The notes under the pieces were generated by a model. It was not told the origin of the DNA and ran no database searches. It was given only the letters and a program-made list of their open reading frames with translations. Source: an uncultured Proteiniphilum sp. (GTDB lineage Bacteria > Bacteroidota > Bacteroidia > Bacteroidales > Dysgonomonadaceae). Taken from it: 61,631 bases of DNA. Within the stretch, counting starts at the first letter, position 1, and each line of letters starts with the position of its first letter. Shown here one piece after another: positions 60,782 to 61,631 of this stretch. The stretch is taken from assembly GCF_937873925.1 (NCBI RefSeq), contig NZ_CALNAT010000016.1, positions 1 through 61,631 of the forward strand, given 5' to 3'. A program made the position numbers and the translations under genes.

Positions 60782-61631
60782 TTATTCCGGATTCAAGCCC
60801 AATGCCTGAATATAATCTTTGTTGATGTTGTTATTCTCAAATTTACAATTCTCGATAAAATCAAGCATTGCTTTCCTTGCAATTTCCTGAACGGGACGAG
60901 CTTCCCGGATTGTCTTGTAGGAGCTTCTGTCTGCTTCTACAAAATCGACCACAATATCCCAGTTTTCAGGAGTCGGGATCGACACAAATGAAGAGCCCCC
61001 CAGCTTTTTATATGGCCAGAAGTGCCAACCAATATTATTTTCTTCCATCGTTTTCACGAAAGACGACATCCACTCGTTGGTATTATGGCCGATCTCCCCC
61101 ATATACATAGGACGGTTCACCTTATCCCTGAACCCGATAAATTCTTTTATTGCTTCTGCCGTAGGTTCACCTCCATAGCGATGGCAAGTGTACATCAGGT
61201 TATCGTCGAACGGTTCTTCGCCGAACATTTTGAAGTTACTGTTCCATTGAGCCCCGCCTAACAATATCACGTGGTTTTTATCTACCTCCCTGATAGCACT
61301 CACTGCTCTTTTATAAAGGGGCTCTAACTTTGCATTGAGTTCTTCCATATTCTCAAAATAGGGAGCTATAGGCTCATTGATCAGATCATATCCCAGAATA
61401 ACCGGTTCGTCTTTATAGTACCGGGCTATTTTTACCCAAATATCAATAAAGAGTTGCTGTGACTTTTCACTTTCGAATAACCAGGGATATCCGTAACTGT
61501 CATCGATATTATCTCCTGTTTGGCCCCCGGGTGCATCATGCATATCCAGTATAAGATATATCCCGGCTTCCCTGCACCAGCCGATAAGTCTGTCAATCCG
61601 GTCAAACCCATCCTGGTTGACGGTAAGCCCC
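60782..61631 (-). CDS. GH5-family glycosidase, 5' end outside the window
   Basis: The frame remains open to the right edge, so the N-terminus is missing; an internal Met at 61543 is not the start. The last visible N-terminal residues read GWCREAGIYLILDMHDAPGGQ, a classic GH5 strand. Then come the acid/base glutamate in GYDLINEPIAP (about base 61375), ILLGGAQWNSN, the YTCHRYGG substrate region, the nucleophile glutamate in MYMGEIGHNTNEW (about 61100) and HFWPYKKLGG. GH5 enzymes cut beta-glucans, mannans and related polymers; the subfamily cannot be set from this part. It runs in the same direction as the GH3 gene and probably shares its locus. Confidence 0.92.
   Translation of the reverse strand, partial: GLTVNQDGFDRIDRLIGWCREAGIYLILDMHDAPGGQTGDNIDDSYGYPWLFESEKSQQLFIDIWVKIARYYKDEPVILGYDLINEPIAPYFENMEELNAKLEPLYKRAVSAIREVDKNHVILLGGAQWNSNFKMFGEEPFDDNLMYTCHRYGGEPTAEAIKEFIGFRDKVNRPMYMGEIGHNTNEWMSSFVKTMEENNIGWHFWPYKKLGGSSFVSIPTPENWDIVVDFVEADRSSYKTIREARPVQEIARKAMLDFIENCKFENNNINKDYIQALGLNPE

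Noticed and set aside
1..61631. tRNA or rRNA genes, CRISPR arrays, intact insertion sequences, integrases
   Set aside because: I looked for T-loop-like GTTCGA segments, regularly spaced repeats and transposase motifs and found none that held up.

Overview
The window looks like a chromosomal segment of a saccharolytic member of the Bacteroidota, most likely order Bacteroidales. The evidence is two SusC/SusD pairs, lipoproteins with acidic residues after the lipobox cysteine, an ECF-sigma/FecR/STN-SusC signalling set, several promoters of the Bacteroidetes type (TTG, about 19-20 nt, TAnnTTTG), and start codons with no clear Shine-Dalgarno sequence. Genus cannot be fixed from what is here; a Dysgonomonadaceae-like organism is only a guess.

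Layout. 1-6.6 kb is core: the end of an ABC-F ATPase gene, tcdA, a zinc-ribbon membrane protein on the other strand, argS and a PagL-like lipid A deacylase. 6.7-9.1 kb is a GH95 alpha-L-fucosidase. 9.2-11.7 kb (minus) is an unusual membrane-spanning regulator with a periplasmic LamG-like/Kelch-like part and a cytoplasmic SARP/BTAD-like part, divergent from polysaccharide utilization locus 1 (PUL1). PUL1 (12.5-25.3 kb) holds a DUF4988 lipoprotein, SusC, SusD, a DUF3823 lipoprotein, a GH71/99-like enzyme, GH43 and GH92. It runs into an oxidoreductive sugar cassette (25.6-30.5 kb): a TIM-barrel isomerase/epimerase, a Gfo/Idh gene with an internal deletion, two Tat-exported Gfo/Idh oxidoreductases and a ThuA-like protein. 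A 51-bp imperfect inverted repeat flanks the isomerase and the pseudogene. A tandem beta-helix protein (30.9-33.7 kb) and a third exported Gfo/Idh protein follow, then an S9 peptidase and a small detoxification-like operon (VOC dioxygenase, esterase, cupin; 37.8-39.7 kb).

PUL2 (40.0-52.2 kb, minus strand) is transcribed ECF sigma, FecR, STN-type SusC, SusD, Big2/LamG-like lipoprotein, then a fused GDPD-like/alkaline phosphatase and a PA14-bearing metallophosphoesterase. Two phosphoesterases in one SusCD locus suggest import and dephosphorylation of a phosphorylated ligand. Gene debris, including a truncated AAA-ATPase start with an intact promoter, lies between the sigma factor and FecR.

52.6-58.2 kb is a separate module with a strong promoter and a leader hairpin: outer-membrane porin-like protein, imelysin lipoprotein, di-heme oxidoreductase and a short CcsBA-type cytochrome c synthase. 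It probably serves periplasmic iron or electron transfer, with its own heme-attachment enzyme. The window closes with a GH3 beta-glucosidase and a GH5 enzyme cut by the window edge, both on the minus strand and probably part of another beta-glycan locus.

I saw no tRNA, rRNA, CRISPR array or intact insertion sequence. Family calls rest on motifs read by eye; no database search was run.
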